Shown: piece by piece, positions 1 to 8,528 of the stretch | Layout of the letters: every line of letters begins with the position of its first letter | Numbering within the stretch: position 1 is the stretch's first letter | DNA from: Chitinophagaceae bacterium | GTDB lineage: Bacteria > Bacteroidota > Bacteroidia > Chitinophagales > Chitinophagaceae | Direction of reading: 5' to 3' | Assembly (NCBI GenBank): GCA_019638595.1 | Contig: JAHBTJ010000002.1 | Location: forward strand, 305,033 to 369,032 | Length of the DNA: 64,000 nt | The notes under the pieces: model-generated | What the model was told of the DNA's origin: nothing | Seen by the model: the letters and a program-made list of their open reading frames with translations, nothing else | The model's database searches: none | Made by a program: the position numbers and the translations under genes

Positions 1-671
1 GTGAGATCAAAAATCCGCATCGCAACGTTCCTATGAGTATTATACTGGGCTTGCTGCTGGTCATTACCATTTATATGCTGGCCAACATCGCGTACCTGTC
101 GCTGTTGCCCGTTCCGCAGCTCGAACAAATAAACGCCGCCGGTAATTCCATTGCGGCGGTAGAAGCGGTAAAAGTATTTTGGGGGCAGGGGGGTGTAATG
201 TTCATGTCCATACTGATACTGGTATCCACACTGGGCTGCACGCATGCCACTATATTAAGCAACGCCCGTACCTATTACGCAATGGCGAAAGAAGGAGTGT
301 TCTTTTCAAACGTAAGCAAATTGAACAGCGCGCAGGTACCTGCCGCGGCTTTGTGGTACCAGGGAGTATGGGCCTGCCTGCTGGTACTTTCGGGCACATT
401 CGACCAGTTGACCGAAATGCTGATATTTGCAGCGTTCATTTATTATGGCGCCACCACATTAGGCGTATTTATTTTAAGAAGGAGAATGCCGGATGCGCCG
501 CGCCCTTATAAAACATGGGGATATCCTGTTATACCGGCTATCTTCATTATTTTCTGTGTGCTGCTCATTGGCAATACCATTATGCAACGCCCCCGGGAAG
601 CAGGTATTGGACTTTTCCTGATTTTACTGGGCATTCCTTTTTACTGGTGGTTTACAAAGAAGAAAGGGTGA
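1..671 (+). CDS. APC-family amino acid permease, C-terminal part
   Basis: The frame is open from base 3, so the start lies upstream of the window. The visible 222 residues begin with EIKNPHRNVP, matching the cytoplasmic loop motif (E-I-K-N-P-x-R-N) that follows the sixth membrane segment of APC superfamily amino acid permeases. About six hydrophobic segments follow, fitting membrane helices 7 to 12, and the protein ends in a basic tail (WWFTKKKG). It should import amino acids across the inner membrane; the substrate cannot be told from this half. The DUF1611 gene starts 86 bases downstream on the same strand, so an amino acid or dipeptide substrate related to that pair is possible (inference). 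Confidence 0.85.
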   Translation, partial: EIKNPHRNVPMSIILGLLLVITIYMLANIAYLSLLPVPQLEQINAAGNSIAAVEAVKVFWGQGGVMFMSILILVSTLGCTHATILSNARTYYAMAKEGVFFSNVSKLNSAQVPAAALWYQGVWACLLVLSGTFDQLTEMLIFAAFIYYGATTLGVFILRRRMPDAPRPYKTWGYPVIPAIFIIFCVLLIGNTIMQRPREAGIGLFLILLGIPFYWWFTKKKG

Positions 672-757
672 AAGGACAATGTCCTCATTTTTAGTATCTG
701 TTAGAAGGTGAAGATGCTGATGTATCATAACGTTGCATATAATTAATTAGCGCCAAG

Positions 758-1807
758 ATGGATAAAGCAATTGTACTGGCAGGAGGTTTATTGCATACAC
801 CCGATGCCAAAACCACCCACGGATTAATAAGAGAAGGGGAGCGGTTTTTGATAACGGCGGTAATAGACGAAGTAAACGCGGGAAACGATGCAGGAGAAGT
901 GCTGGATGGAAAATTCCGTGGTATTCCTGTGGTTAAGAACATCCGCGATGCCCTGTATACCCGGCCTGCGTATTGTATTGTGGGGGTGGCTACCAACGGG
1001 GGAGTATTTCCTCCTGCCATGCTTGATGAGATCAGGCAGGCCATCAGCAGCGGTTTGTCTGTTGTAAATGGTTTACATGATTACCTGTGTGACAGGCAGG
1101 ATATGGCAGCGCTGGCAAAAAGCAGGGGTGTGGAATTGATAGATGTGAGAAAGCCAAGACCGGTGAAGGACCTGCATTTTTGGACAGGAGCAATACGGAA
1201 CCTGAAAACGCCCGTGGTGGCGGTAATGGGTACCGATTGTTCGTTGGGCAAAAGAACTACCACCCGCTTTTTATTGAAGGAATGTAAACAGGAAGGTATT
1301 GAGGCGCAGATGATCTACACCGGGCAGACGGGCTGGTTGCAGGGAGGGAAATACGGGTTTATTTTTGATTCAACGCTTAACGATTTTACCGGTGGAGAAC
1401 TGGAACATGCTATATTAAGTTGTAATGAAGAAATGCATCCCGATATAATTTTAGTAGAAGGCCAGGCGGCGCTGCGTAATCCCGGAGGTCCCTGCGGTTC
1501 GGAATTGCTTGTTTCCGGTAATGCCCGGCATGTTATACTGGTGCATGCTCCTAAAAGAAAATATTATGATCATCAGCCTCAATGGGGTGAAATTCCGCCT
1601 GTGGAATCGGAGATAGATCTTATTCACAGGTATGGCTCAAAAGTGATAGCGCTTGCTTTGAATACCGAGCATTGTACGGTAACCGAAGCCGAAGCCTTTC
1701 GCCGGGAATACGAAAAGCGTTCAGGCGTTCCTGTAATATTGCCGTTGCAGGAAGGATGTAAAAGAATAGTACCCTTGCTCCGGGATATAATAACGGCCAC
1801 TTCTTAA
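758..1807 (+). CDS. DUF1611 protein, DgcN-like (putative D-glutamate N-acetyltransferase)
   Basis: This 349-residue protein has the DUF1611 layout: an N-terminal Rossmann-like part (MDKAIVLAGG, then ATNGG near residues 79-82) and a C-terminal P-loop domain with GTDCSLGKRTT at residues 158-168 and a Walker B-like DIILVEGQ at 229-236. Members of this family have been characterised as DgcN, an acetyltransferase that N-acetylates D-glutamate, working with an enolase-superfamily racemase, DgcA. The next gene, 10 bases downstream, is an enolase-superfamily epimerase, so gene order supports the pair. Family membership is firm; the D-glutamate role is inferred from family and context. It may equally serve turnover of murein-derived peptides. 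Confidence 0.8.
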   Translation: MDKAIVLAGGLLHTPDAKTTHGLIREGERFLITAVIDEVNAGNDAGEVLDGKFRGIPVVKNIRDALYTRPAYCIVGVATNGGVFPPAMLDEIRQAISSGLSVVNGLHDYLCDRQDMAALAKSRGVELIDVRKPRPVKDLHFWTGAIRNLKTPVVAVMGTDCSLGKRTTTRFLLKECKQEGIEAQMIYTGQTGWLQGGKYGFIFDSTLNDFTGGELEHAILSCNEEMHPDIILVEGQAALRNPGGPCGSELLVSGNARHVILVHAPKRKYYDHQPQWGEIPPVESEIDLIHRYGSKVIALALNTEHCTVTEAEAFRREYEKRSGVPVILPLQEGCKRIVPLLRDIITATS

Positions 1808-1817
1808 GAAGGTTGCA

Positions 1818-2879
1818 ATGCAAATACGTTCTGTAAAAGTATACAAAAAGGATCTGCCGCTTACCCGGCCTTATACCATTACGCGTGAAACATACGATCG
1901 CACGGAAATTGTTTTCCTGGAGCTGGAGCTAACTAACGGAATAAAGGGGATAGGCGCTGCCTGCCCTGAGTTTGCAGTTGTGGGGGAATCTCCCGCTATA
2001 ACGTTCAAAAAGCTACAGGGCGATGACGTAGCCCGGCTAAAGGGAAAAGATATCAGGGAGTTCGGTTCGCATATACGCTTCTTCAACCGGCTTTTCAGCC
2101 TCTGCCCCGGCGCCAGGGCGGCAATTGATATTGCCCTGCACGATGCATTTACAGGTTGGCTGGGCATACCGCTTGTAGATTTTTATGGCAGGCGCCATCA
2201 AAGTATGATCACCTCTGTTACCATAGGAATTAAAAATGTGGCAGACACTCTTACCGAAGCGATGGAATATTATGAGAAGGGCTTTAAAGCGTTAAAGATA
2301 AAAACCGGTTTACATGCGGAAGAAGATGCTGAAAGGATCATCAGGCTCCGGGAAAAATTTAACGATCGTTTTGAAATAAGGGTAGATGCCAATACAGGAT
2401 ACAACCTGCAGCAGTTGCAGCTTTTCCTGGAGCTGGTGAAAGATCAGCATGTGGAATTAATAGAACAGCCGCTATTGCCCGGTAACGACCATGAATTGAA
2501 AGAGCTGCCCCCGAATGTAAAAGCTATACTTGCGGCAGATGAATCTTTGAAAGATGCCGGCGACGCGTTGCGGTTAATTAAAGAAGATGTGTACGGTATA
2601 TTTAATATCAAGCTGATGAAATGCGGAGGTATTACCGAAGCATTGGATATTGCCGGCATTGCCCGTTATGCCGGTAAAAAATTATTCTGGGGCTGCAACG
2701 ACGAAAGCCGTGTAAGCATAACTGCCGCTTTACACGCTGCGTTTGCATGTGAGCATACCCGTTATCTCGACCTGGATGGAAGCTTTGATCTGGCGGAAGA
2801 TATAGTCAATGGCGGTTTTATATTGCACAATGGTTATATGCAAACCGTCAGTCGCCCGGGGTTAGGGCTGGAATGGTGA
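1818..2879 (+). CDS. Enolase-superfamily dipeptide epimerase / DgcA-like racemase
   Basis: A 353-residue muconate-lactonizing-type enolase-superfamily enzyme. Catalytic lysines lie in K160-I-K162 and at K265; metal ligands are D190 (in RVDAN), E216 (in LIEQP) and D241 (in ADES). A D-x-D pair at 318-320 matches the motif that binds the free amino group in L-Ala-D/L-Glu epimerases. It should racemise or epimerise the alpha carbon of a glutamyl residue in the cytoplasm. Two readings remain open: murein dipeptide epimerase (favoured by the D-x-D pair) or N-acetyl-D-glutamate racemase (favoured by the DUF1611 gene 10 bases upstream). It faces a convergent gene 21 bases away. Confidence 0.85.
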   Translation: MQIRSVKVYKKDLPLTRPYTITRETYDRTEIVFLELELTNGIKGIGAACPEFAVVGESPAITFKKLQGDDVARLKGKDIREFGSHIRFFNRLFSLCPGARAAIDIALHDAFTGWLGIPLVDFYGRRHQSMITSVTIGIKNVADTLTEAMEYYEKGFKALKIKTGLHAEEDAERIIRLREKFNDRFEIRVDANTGYNLQQLQLFLELVKDQHVELIEQPLLPGNDHELKELPPNVKAILAADESLKDAGDALRLIKEDVYGIFNIKLMKCGGITEALDIAGIARYAGKKLFWGCNDESRVSITAALHAAFACEHTRYLDLDGSFDLAEDIVNGGFILHNGYMQTVSRPGLGLEW

Positions 2880-2885
2880 TATTGT

Positions 2886-2905
2886 TTTAAATCCCTGGGT
2901 TTAAA
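2886..2905. terminator. Bidirectional hairpin between convergent genes
   Basis: A near-perfect palindrome (TTTAAA, TCC, GGG, TTTAAA) with A-runs on one side and T-runs on the other sits between the epimerase stop and the stop codon of the convergent PLP enzyme, which it overlaps. One G-T wobble is present. It could terminate transcripts from both directions. Confidence 0.45.
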
Positions 2906-4082
2906 TCGTCTTCAATGCCTGCTCCAGGTCGCTCAGCAAATCGTTGGTATTCTCAATGCCCACGGAGTACCGGATCAATCCTTCGGGAATGCCCAGCAAT
3001 TTCCGCTGTTCTTCTGTTAGCTCCACATGGCTGGTTGTGCGTGGCGGCCCCGCAAGCGTACTTACCGATCCCAGGCTGGCCGCAAGGTGTGCCAGTTTCA
3101 GCCGGGGCAGCACTTTTTTTACATTTTCATAACCGCCTTCAATCGCAAAGCTTAATATGCCGCCAAAGCCTTTCATTTGCCGCCTGGCTATTTCATGCCC
3201 GTGGTGGGTTTCCAGCCCGGGATAAAACACTTCCTTTATTTTAGGATGAGCTTCCAGGTAACGGGCAATGGCAAGTGCAGATGCATTTTGCCGCTCAATT
3301 CTCAATTCCAGCGTTTTCATGCCGCGGGCTATCATATAAGCGGGGTCGGCCTGCAGGCTGGCGCCATTGATCTCCCTGAACTGGAATACCTTTTTTACAA
3401 GATCCTGTTTACCGGCCAGCACGCCACCCATCGCGTCGGAGTGACCGCATAAAAATTTAGTGGCGCTGTGTATAATCAAATGTGCGCCCAACTGCAGGGG
3501 ATTTTGATTGATGGGGGTTGCAAAAGTATTGTCAACTACTACAATAGCGCCCACCTTTTCCGCCGCTGCGGCCAGGCGTTTAATATCTACAATTTTTAAG
3601 GTAGGATTGGTGGGTGTTTCCAGGTACAGCAAATCGCAGCCTTTGGCTATTTCAGCCTCCAGTTGTTCATGGTCGGTAGTGTCGCACAGCGTAACGTCTA
3701 CATGGTACGCAGGTAAAAAATCAAGGAATATTTTACTGGTTCCGCCATACGTGTCTTTCAGCGATACCACTCTTTTACCCGGTGTAAGAAAGGTAAAAAG
3801 CGTGTTGCTGATGGCTGCCATGCCTGTTGCAAATGAAGTAGCCGCTTCGGCGCCTTCCAGCAAACGGATCTTTTCTTCCAGCACACCAACTGTAGGGTTG
3901 GTGTTGCGGCTATAGATATACCCCCTGGCATTGCCGGTAGCTACCGCGTACCACTCATCCAGGTCGGTATATGCAAATGCCACGCTGTTTACAACAGGCG
4001 CTGTGGCCGCGCCTTTTACATACAGGTCGTTTTCGCCCGCCCATACGGCCGCTGTTCCTTTCTGGTATTGAGATACATCCAT
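2901..4082 (-). CDS. Trans-sulfuration PLP enzyme (cystathionine gamma-synthase / lyase family)
   Basis: A 393-residue Cys/Met-metabolism fold-type I PLP enzyme. The Schiff-base lysine is K209 in HSATKFLCGHSD; D184 in VVVDNTFATP binds the pyridine nitrogen; Y112 in DTYGG stacks on the ring; the YSR motif at 57-59 comes from the partner subunit. It acts on homoserine- or cysteine-derived substrates in the cytoplasm. The residue after YG in DTYGG is Gly rather than the Cys typical of methionine gamma-lyases, which speaks against that activity. Whether it is a synthase, a lyase or a sulfhydrylase cannot be settled by reading. It stands alone on the minus strand, with no methionine genes nearby. 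Confidence 0.85.
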   Translation of the reverse strand: MDVSQYQKGTAAVWAGENDLYVKGAATAPVVNSVAFAYTDLDEWYAVATGNARGYIYSRNTNPTVGVLEEKIRLLEGAEAATSFATGMAAISNTLFTFLTPGKRVVSLKDTYGGTSKIFLDFLPAYHVDVTLCDTTDHEQLEAEIAKGCDLLYLETPTNPTLKIVDIKRLAAAAEKVGAIVVVDNTFATPINQNPLQLGAHLIIHSATKFLCGHSDAMGGVLAGKQDLVKKVFQFREINGASLQADPAYMIARGMKTLELRIERQNASALAIARYLEAHPKIKEVFYPGLETHHGHEIARRQMKGFGGILSFAIEGGYENVKKVLPRLKLAHLAASLGSVSTLAGPPRTTSHVELTEEQRKLLGIPEGLIRYSVGIENTNDLLSDLEQALKTI

Positions 4083-4252
4083 GACTGATAATTTGGTAAA
4101 GCAAAGTTGTGTATGGCCTTAAAGGTACATGCTTTAGCCAGTGTTTGGGGACTGCGCGGAAAAGTTCCCGGCAATATTGTAATTTCAAAGCCCGCCGCTC
4201 AATTTTTATTTTAAAAGGCAGGTGGTTATAATAAGGCCTGCCGGCACAATGC

Positions 4253-4576
4253 TTAATTAAAAAAGTTCAGCAATTGCTGTGTTTTTATTTCAGTATCGGC
4301 AGCCTGTATCAGTTCATACAAACTCATCAATTCATTTTCACTTAAAATAAGGTGGATTTGGCTGCAGGGTGTAGGAAGAATAATGCATTTGCAGTTAGGA
4401 TTGTGCATAAGTACATGATCCGCTTTCCGCACCGATACAAGCCGGGTAAAGCCTTCAAACTGGGCTTCATCAAAGGTTAGCATGCTGGTGCCAAAGCTTA
4501 CCTGGAAATGCCTGCAGTCTTCGCATTGAATGATGTACCCGTTTTCGTTTTGATGCCAGTTTTTAAATCTGCACAT
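4253..4576 (-). CDS. Small Cys-rich protein, DUF6686-like
   Basis: A 107-residue protein with a C-x-x-C pair (C18, C21 in CEDC) followed by QVSFGT, and further cysteines at 62, 64 and 71. This pattern resembles a short uncharacterised protein widespread in Bacteroidota (DUF6686). The pairs could form a zinc ribbon. There is no signal peptide or membrane segment. The function is unknown. It precedes the PLP enzyme on the same strand but is separated by 170 bases. Confidence 0.6.
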   Translation of the reverse strand: MCRFKNWHQNENGYIIQCEDCRHFQVSFGTSMLTFDEAQFEGFTRLVSVRKADHVLMHNPNCKCIILPTPCSQIHLILSENELMSLYELIQAADTEIKTQQLLNFFN

Positions 4577-4908
4577 ACTATTTTTTTAATCCGGCAAAAA
4601 TGATGGCATTTGCTGTAAATAGCCTGCCGGAACGGGAATCTTGTTTGCGAGATCGGGAAACCCTGTCTCATTTTGCGGATCATTAAAGCGCCTCCCTTCT
4701 GCAGTTGTGGAATGTTATAGCTGTTGCATCTAAAGTTCAGGAAGCCGCCCAAAATATCAACAGCGGGTGTAAGTTAAGCGGCGGGCGCTGCAAATCGGGT
4801 ATTTTAGCCTTAATGGCAGCTGATAATTAATGATTTATCAAATTTTAGCTACAGGGCGTCAAATACCAAATGATTTGTTAACTTGCCACTCCCATAAATA
4901 AAAAGTTT
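4577..4908. other. 332-bp intergenic region
   Basis: This divergent gap lies between the Cys-rich protein and the small membrane protein. An imperfect palindrome, TGATAA...TTATCA, spans 4821-4840 with 16 of 20 positions symmetric; it could be an operator for either gene. I find no exact TTTG/TAnnTTTG promoter pair on the plus strand. Open frames in the gap have no recognisable features. Confidence 0.4.
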
Positions 4909-5151
4909 ATGGCAATACAGCAAAACCATAATGACCCGGGTAAAAGAAAGCATTCTTTTTACCATTCTTTATACGATTATACCATGGGAGTATTATGGAT
5001 TGCCATTGGCTTACTTTTTCTATTGAACCGGCGATTGGATATCGGTTGGATGAAAAGTGACCCGTTGATTGATACGCTTTTTGGTAGTATAGGCATTGCT
5101 TATGGACTGTTCAGATTGTACAGAGGGTATCAAAAAAAATATTTCAAATGA
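4909..5151 (+). CDS. Small two-helix membrane protein, unknown function
   Basis: An 80-residue protein with a hydrophilic N-terminus, a hydrophobic stretch around residues 26-42 (MGVLWIAIGLLFLLN), a second around 55-68, and a basic tail (YRGYQKKYFK). Its stop overlaps the start of the next gene in an ATGA, a sign of translational coupling with the PstS-like lipoprotein. I do not recognise a family. In other Bacteroidota a tonB gene often occupies the position before such a PstS-like gene, so this protein may be a lineage-specific substitute or an unrelated addition (inference). Confidence 0.7.
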   Translation: MAIQQNHNDPGKRKHSFYHSLYDYTMGVLWIAIGLLFLLNRRLDIGWMKSDPLIDTLFGSIGIAYGLFRLYRGYQKKYFK

Positions 5152-6098
5152 CCAGTATATATAAGATTTCGCGTTTTTTTGCTAATTGCGTATTGTATGC
5201 TGCTGTTTGGGGCTGCATTGCGGGCTGTGGCAGCGGCGACAGAAAATACAAAGCAATTCCCGGAAATGATGATCTTAAGTCAGGAACCATTCATATCAGC
5301 GCCGACGAGTCGTTTAAGCCCATTATAGACTCGCAGATCAAGGTGTTCATGTCTCAATATCCCGAAGCAACCATCATTCCGCATTACAAAGCGGAGGCGG
5401 ATTGTTTGCGGGATCTGTTGAATGACAGCATACGCATGGTAATTGTAACCAGGGGATTGAGTGAAGAAGAAGTTAAAACTTTGAAAGATACATTAGGCTT
5501 TGCACCGGTGTGGGGCAAAGTGGCGTCTGATGCTATATCGGTCATTGTAAATAATAAGCAGAGAGATTCTCTTTTTACGATGGGCGATATACGCTCTTTG
5601 ATGAACGGCACCAGCGGCTATAAGCTAAAGCCTGTAATGGATGGCACTTCGGCAACGAGCACCGTAAGGTTTATGCTTGATTCTGTATTAAATGGTCAGC
5701 CGCTTGGCTCCAATGTTTCGGCTGCCCAAACAAGCGAACAGGTTATTGACTATGTATCGAACAATGAAAATGCTATCGGCTTTATCGGCGTAAGCTGGAT
5801 CGGTAATCCCGAAGATAAGGAGCAGCTTGCCTTTTTATCAAAGGTAAAAGTGGCATCCATAGAAGCCAGGAGTGAAAAAGACAAATTTATAAAACCCTAC
5901 CAGGCAAATATTGCTACTAAAAGATATCCCATGGTACGTGGTTTGTACTATATTGTTAAGGAAAACTACGCGGGGCTGGGTAAGGGGTTCAGCAATTTTT
6001 TAAATGGCGAAAAAGGGCAGTTGATCTTCAGAAGAGCCTATCTTGTGCCGACCAAAATGAATTTTACCGTTAGAGAAGCGCATATAAAAGAAGAATAA
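5148..6098 (+). CDS. PstS-like substrate-binding lipoprotein
   Basis: A 316-residue protein with a lipoprotein signal ending in IAGC at C27. The body matches PBP-like_2/PstS substrate-binding proteins: TIHISADESFKPIIDSQI near the N-terminus, the hinge-like VASDAISVIVNN, then the GTSATSTVRF phosphate-loop-like segment, and IGFIGVSWIG. It should be anchored in an envelope membrane and bind a small anion, possibly phosphate. No pst permease or ATPase genes accompany it. The downstream TPR protein follows after 40 bases. In many Bacteroidota this PstS-TPR pair follows exbB-exbD-exbD-tonB; here that operon lies at 31.5 kb. Confidence 0.8.
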   Translation: MTSIYKISRFFANCVLYAAVWGCIAGCGSGDRKYKAIPGNDDLKSGTIHISADESFKPIIDSQIKVFMSQYPEATIIPHYKAEADCLRDLLNDSIRMVIVTRGLSEEEVKTLKDTLGFAPVWGKVASDAISVIVNNKQRDSLFTMGDIRSLMNGTSGYKLKPVMDGTSATSTVRFMLDSVLNGQPLGSNVSAAQTSEQVIDYVSNNENAIGFIGVSWIGNPEDKEQLAFLSKVKVASIEARSEKDKFIKPYQANIATKRYPMVRGLYYIVKENYAGLGKGFSNFLNGEKGQLIFRRAYLVPTKMNFTVREAHIKEE

Positions 6099-6138
6099 TT
6101 TTAATATTTTTACCAAAACCAAAATCTCAAAAATTACA

Positions 6139-7830
6139 ATGATGAAGCAAACAATCAGATTTACAGTAGCGGCTGTGTTAATGTGCAATGTTGCTTTTGC
6201 GCAGTCTGTAGATGAGGGGAAGAAATTTTTCTATTATGAAAAATACAACAGTGCGAAAGAAACACTTGAAAAAGCGGTGGCTGCCAAGCCGGATGATGTT
6301 GAAGCCGTATATTGGTTAGGTCAAACATTGATTGAGCAGGATGATATAGCGGGCGCAAAAGCTGTTTATCAAAAGGCTTTGCAGGCCAAGGGAAGCGACC
6401 CCCTGCTGCTGGTAGCTATGGGACATGTTGAATTACTTGAAAATAAAGGGAACGACGCCCGCCAGCGTTTTGAAACCGCTATCAGCCTTACCAAAGGGAA
6501 AGATATTGGTATTTTTAATGCGATAGGACGGGCCAATGCCGATGCCCCCGCAGGAGACGCAAAATATGGTATTGAAAAATTAACAGCAGCCACCCAGGTA
6601 AAAAAGTTTAAGGAACCTTCGGTATATATTAATATGGGTGATGCCTACCGTAAGCTGGCAGATGGCGGCGGAGCCGTTACGGCTTATAACGAAGCATTGG
6701 TGCTTGATCCAAAATACGCGGAAGCAAAATATAAGATCGGTAAAGTATATGTTACCCAGGGCAACGACCAGTCTTCGATATTCCTGAAAAATTTTAACGA
6801 AGCGGTGGAACTGGATCCTGCTTATGGTCCCGCCTATTATGAATTGTACAAATACTGGTACTCAAGGGATGTAAACAAAGCCAGGGACTTTTTTGCAAAA
6901 TATAAAAGCAACACGGATTTTACCGCTTCGGTAGAGGCTGAAGAGATCAGCCTGGTATACGCATCGGGCGATTTTAACGGGGCGGTTGCCAAGGCAGATG
7001 AAAAAATTAAAGCGGAAGGCGATAAAGCGGATCCCAAGTTGTATCGTGTTAAAGCATACGCGTACGATAAGCTGGGCGATTCTGTAAATGCGCTGCAGAA
7101 CATGGAGCTGTTTTTTTCCAAAGCAAAAACAGAGGAAATATTGCCGGATAACTATGTAAAAATGGCTGAAATATCAGCCAAATTCCCCGATAAGATAGCC
7201 CAGGCGGAAGACTACTTTAATAAAGTGATTGAAATGGATACTTTAACCGCCAGCCGTATACAGTATGCAACCGCGGCATCTAATATGTATAAAAAAATAA
7301 AAGACTATAATCATTCATCAGAGTGGCTTACCAAAATCCTGGAGTATAAGCCTAATTACGGCAAAATAGATTTGTATTATGCAGGATGGGAAAACTTTGC
7401 TGCCGAAAAGTATACCACGGCCGACAGCATAGCCACTTTGTACAAAACGAAATACCCTGATGATCTCCAGGGCTATTATCTCGCTTTCCGTACCAAATGG
7501 AATGCTGATACCGCAGGGGTTACTTCGGGGCAGCCGTCTATAGAGCCGGTAGAGGATGCCACGAAGTTCATTGCTCTTGCCGAGGTAGACAAGGCAAAAT
7601 ACAAACAGCCGTTGTTGCTGGCTTATGGATTTATGGCCGGTTACAGCGCCAATACGTTAAAGGAGTACGATCCGGCTATCTTATACCTTGAAAAAATAAT
7701 TGAGCTGGACCCCAGCAATGCGGATGCGAAAAACAACCTGGATATTCTTAAACAGGCAAAAAACAGGCCCGCGCCCAAATCGGGAACCACCAACAAAAGC
7801 GGTGGCGCGGCAAAGCCGGGCAACAAATAA
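6139..7830 (+). CDS. Exported tetratricopeptide repeat protein
   Basis: A 563-residue protein with a signal peptide (MMKQTIRFTV..., likely cleaved after A21 in AFA-QS) and many TPR units, e.g. AVYWLGQTLIEQDDIAGAK near residue 55 and a last one before the tail (AILYLEKIIELDPSNADAK). The C-terminus is a low-complexity Lys/Pro/Gly/Ser tail (PAPKSGTTNKSGG). It probably acts as a periplasmic scaffold for the TonB-linked system suggested by its PstS-like neighbour. It ends the transcription unit: a strong terminator begins 21 bases after the stop. Confidence 0.85.
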   Translation: MMKQTIRFTVAAVLMCNVAFAQSVDEGKKFFYYEKYNSAKETLEKAVAAKPDDVEAVYWLGQTLIEQDDIAGAKAVYQKALQAKGSDPLLLVAMGHVELLENKGNDARQRFETAISLTKGKDIGIFNAIGRANADAPAGDAKYGIEKLTAATQVKKFKEPSVYINMGDAYRKLADGGGAVTAYNEALVLDPKYAEAKYKIGKVYVTQGNDQSSIFLKNFNEAVELDPAYGPAYYELYKYWYSRDVNKARDFFAKYKSNTDFTASVEAEEISLVYASGDFNGAVAKADEKIKAEGDKADPKLYRVKAYAYDKLGDSVNALQNMELFFSKAKTEEILPDNYVKMAEISAKFPDKIAQAEDYFNKVIEMDTLTASRIQYATAASNMYKKIKDYNHSSEWLTKILEYKPNYGKIDLYYAGWENFAAEKYTTADSIATLYKTKYPDDLQGYYLAFRTKWNADTAGVTSGQPSIEPVEDATKFIALAEVDKAKYKQPLLLAYGFMAGYSANTLKEYDPAILYLEKIIELDPSNADAKNNLDILKQAKNRPAPKSGTTNKSGGAAKPGNK

Positions 7831-7850
7831 CTAAAATTCATCAATTTTAA

Positions 7851-7890
7851 AAAACCCCGAAATCAAAAGCGATTTCGGGGTTTTAATTTT
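7851..7890 (+). terminator. Intrinsic terminator after the TPR gene
   Basis: A perfect 14-bp stem (7851-7864 with 7871-7884, AAAACCCCGAAATC and its complement) with a 6-base loop is followed by a T-rich stretch. It separates the PstS/TPR unit from the nuo operon. Confidence 0.9.
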
Positions 7891-7900
7891 ATATAAATAA

Positions 7901-7930
7901 TTGTTTTTAAGCAGTGCTACCTTATTTTTG
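7901..7930 (+). promoter_or_regulatory. Bacteroidota-type promoter for the nuo operon
   Basis: TTG at 7901-7903 and TATTTTTG at 7923-7930 are separated by 19 bases, matching the Bacteroidota sigma consensus (TTTG, about 19 bases, TAnnTTTG). It lies just after the terminator and about 95 bases before nuoA, giving an untranslated leader of roughly 85-90 bases. Confidence 0.6.
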
Positions 7931-8024
7931 CTTTTGGATTTTATTCTACAATATTCAGCAAACGGATCCTTAGCAATTATTGAACCTGTATTCCGTTTAC
8001 TGTTAAAGTAAATCTTGAGACGAG

Positions 8025-8441
8025 ATGATTAAGTATTACTTATTACAGTCCCAACCGGTTCCTACTCCTGCAGACGTGAATAACTCGTTTAACTACCTCC
8101 CCATCGCCCTTCAGTTGCTTTTTGCTATAGGATTTGTGGTTGTTATGATGGGATTAACCCATTGGTTAGGACCCAAAAGGCATACCGCCGAAAAGCTTGA
8201 AAATTTTGAAAGTGGTATAGAAATAAGCGGTAACGCCCGTCAGCCCCTGGCAGTAAAATATTTTTTAGTAGCTATATTGTTTGTATTGTTTGATGTGGAA
8301 GTGATCTTCTTTTATCCCTACGCCGTAAATTTCAGGGTGCTGGGTTGGGAAGGGTTTCTGGCAGTATTGGCTTTTGTTGGCTTCTTTATTGCGGGATTTT
8401 ACTATATTCTAAGGAAAGGAGCCCTTAAATGGGAAGATTGA
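8025..8441 (+). CDS. nuoA: NADH-quinone oxidoreductase subunit A
   Basis: This 138-residue membrane subunit of complex I has three hydrophobic helices (about residues 25-47, 77-98 and 108-128). The family motifs are present: E62-S-G-I in the long loop and F89-D-V-E, whose acidic residues are conserved near the quinone cavity. The N-terminus is about 20 residues longer than in short homologues. It is the first gene of the nuo operon. Confidence 0.95.
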   Translation: MIKYYLLQSQPVPTPADVNNSFNYLPIALQLLFAIGFVVVMMGLTHWLGPKRHTAEKLENFESGIEISGNARQPLAVKYFLVAILFVLFDVEVIFFYPYAVNFRVLGWEGFLAVLAFVGFFIAGFYYILRKGALKWED

Positions 8442-8528
8442 TTGCTTCCCCGCTATTGAGCAATTGAAAAAATGTGAGCTAACGGCTGGTGAGTACGGAA
8501 TTTCAGTTGTAAACCTAAAATGTAAATT

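Noticed and set aside
4498-4752. Minus-strand 84-codon frame overlapping the Cys-rich gene
   Set aside because: It overlaps a better-supported gene, and its amino acid pattern is not gene-like.
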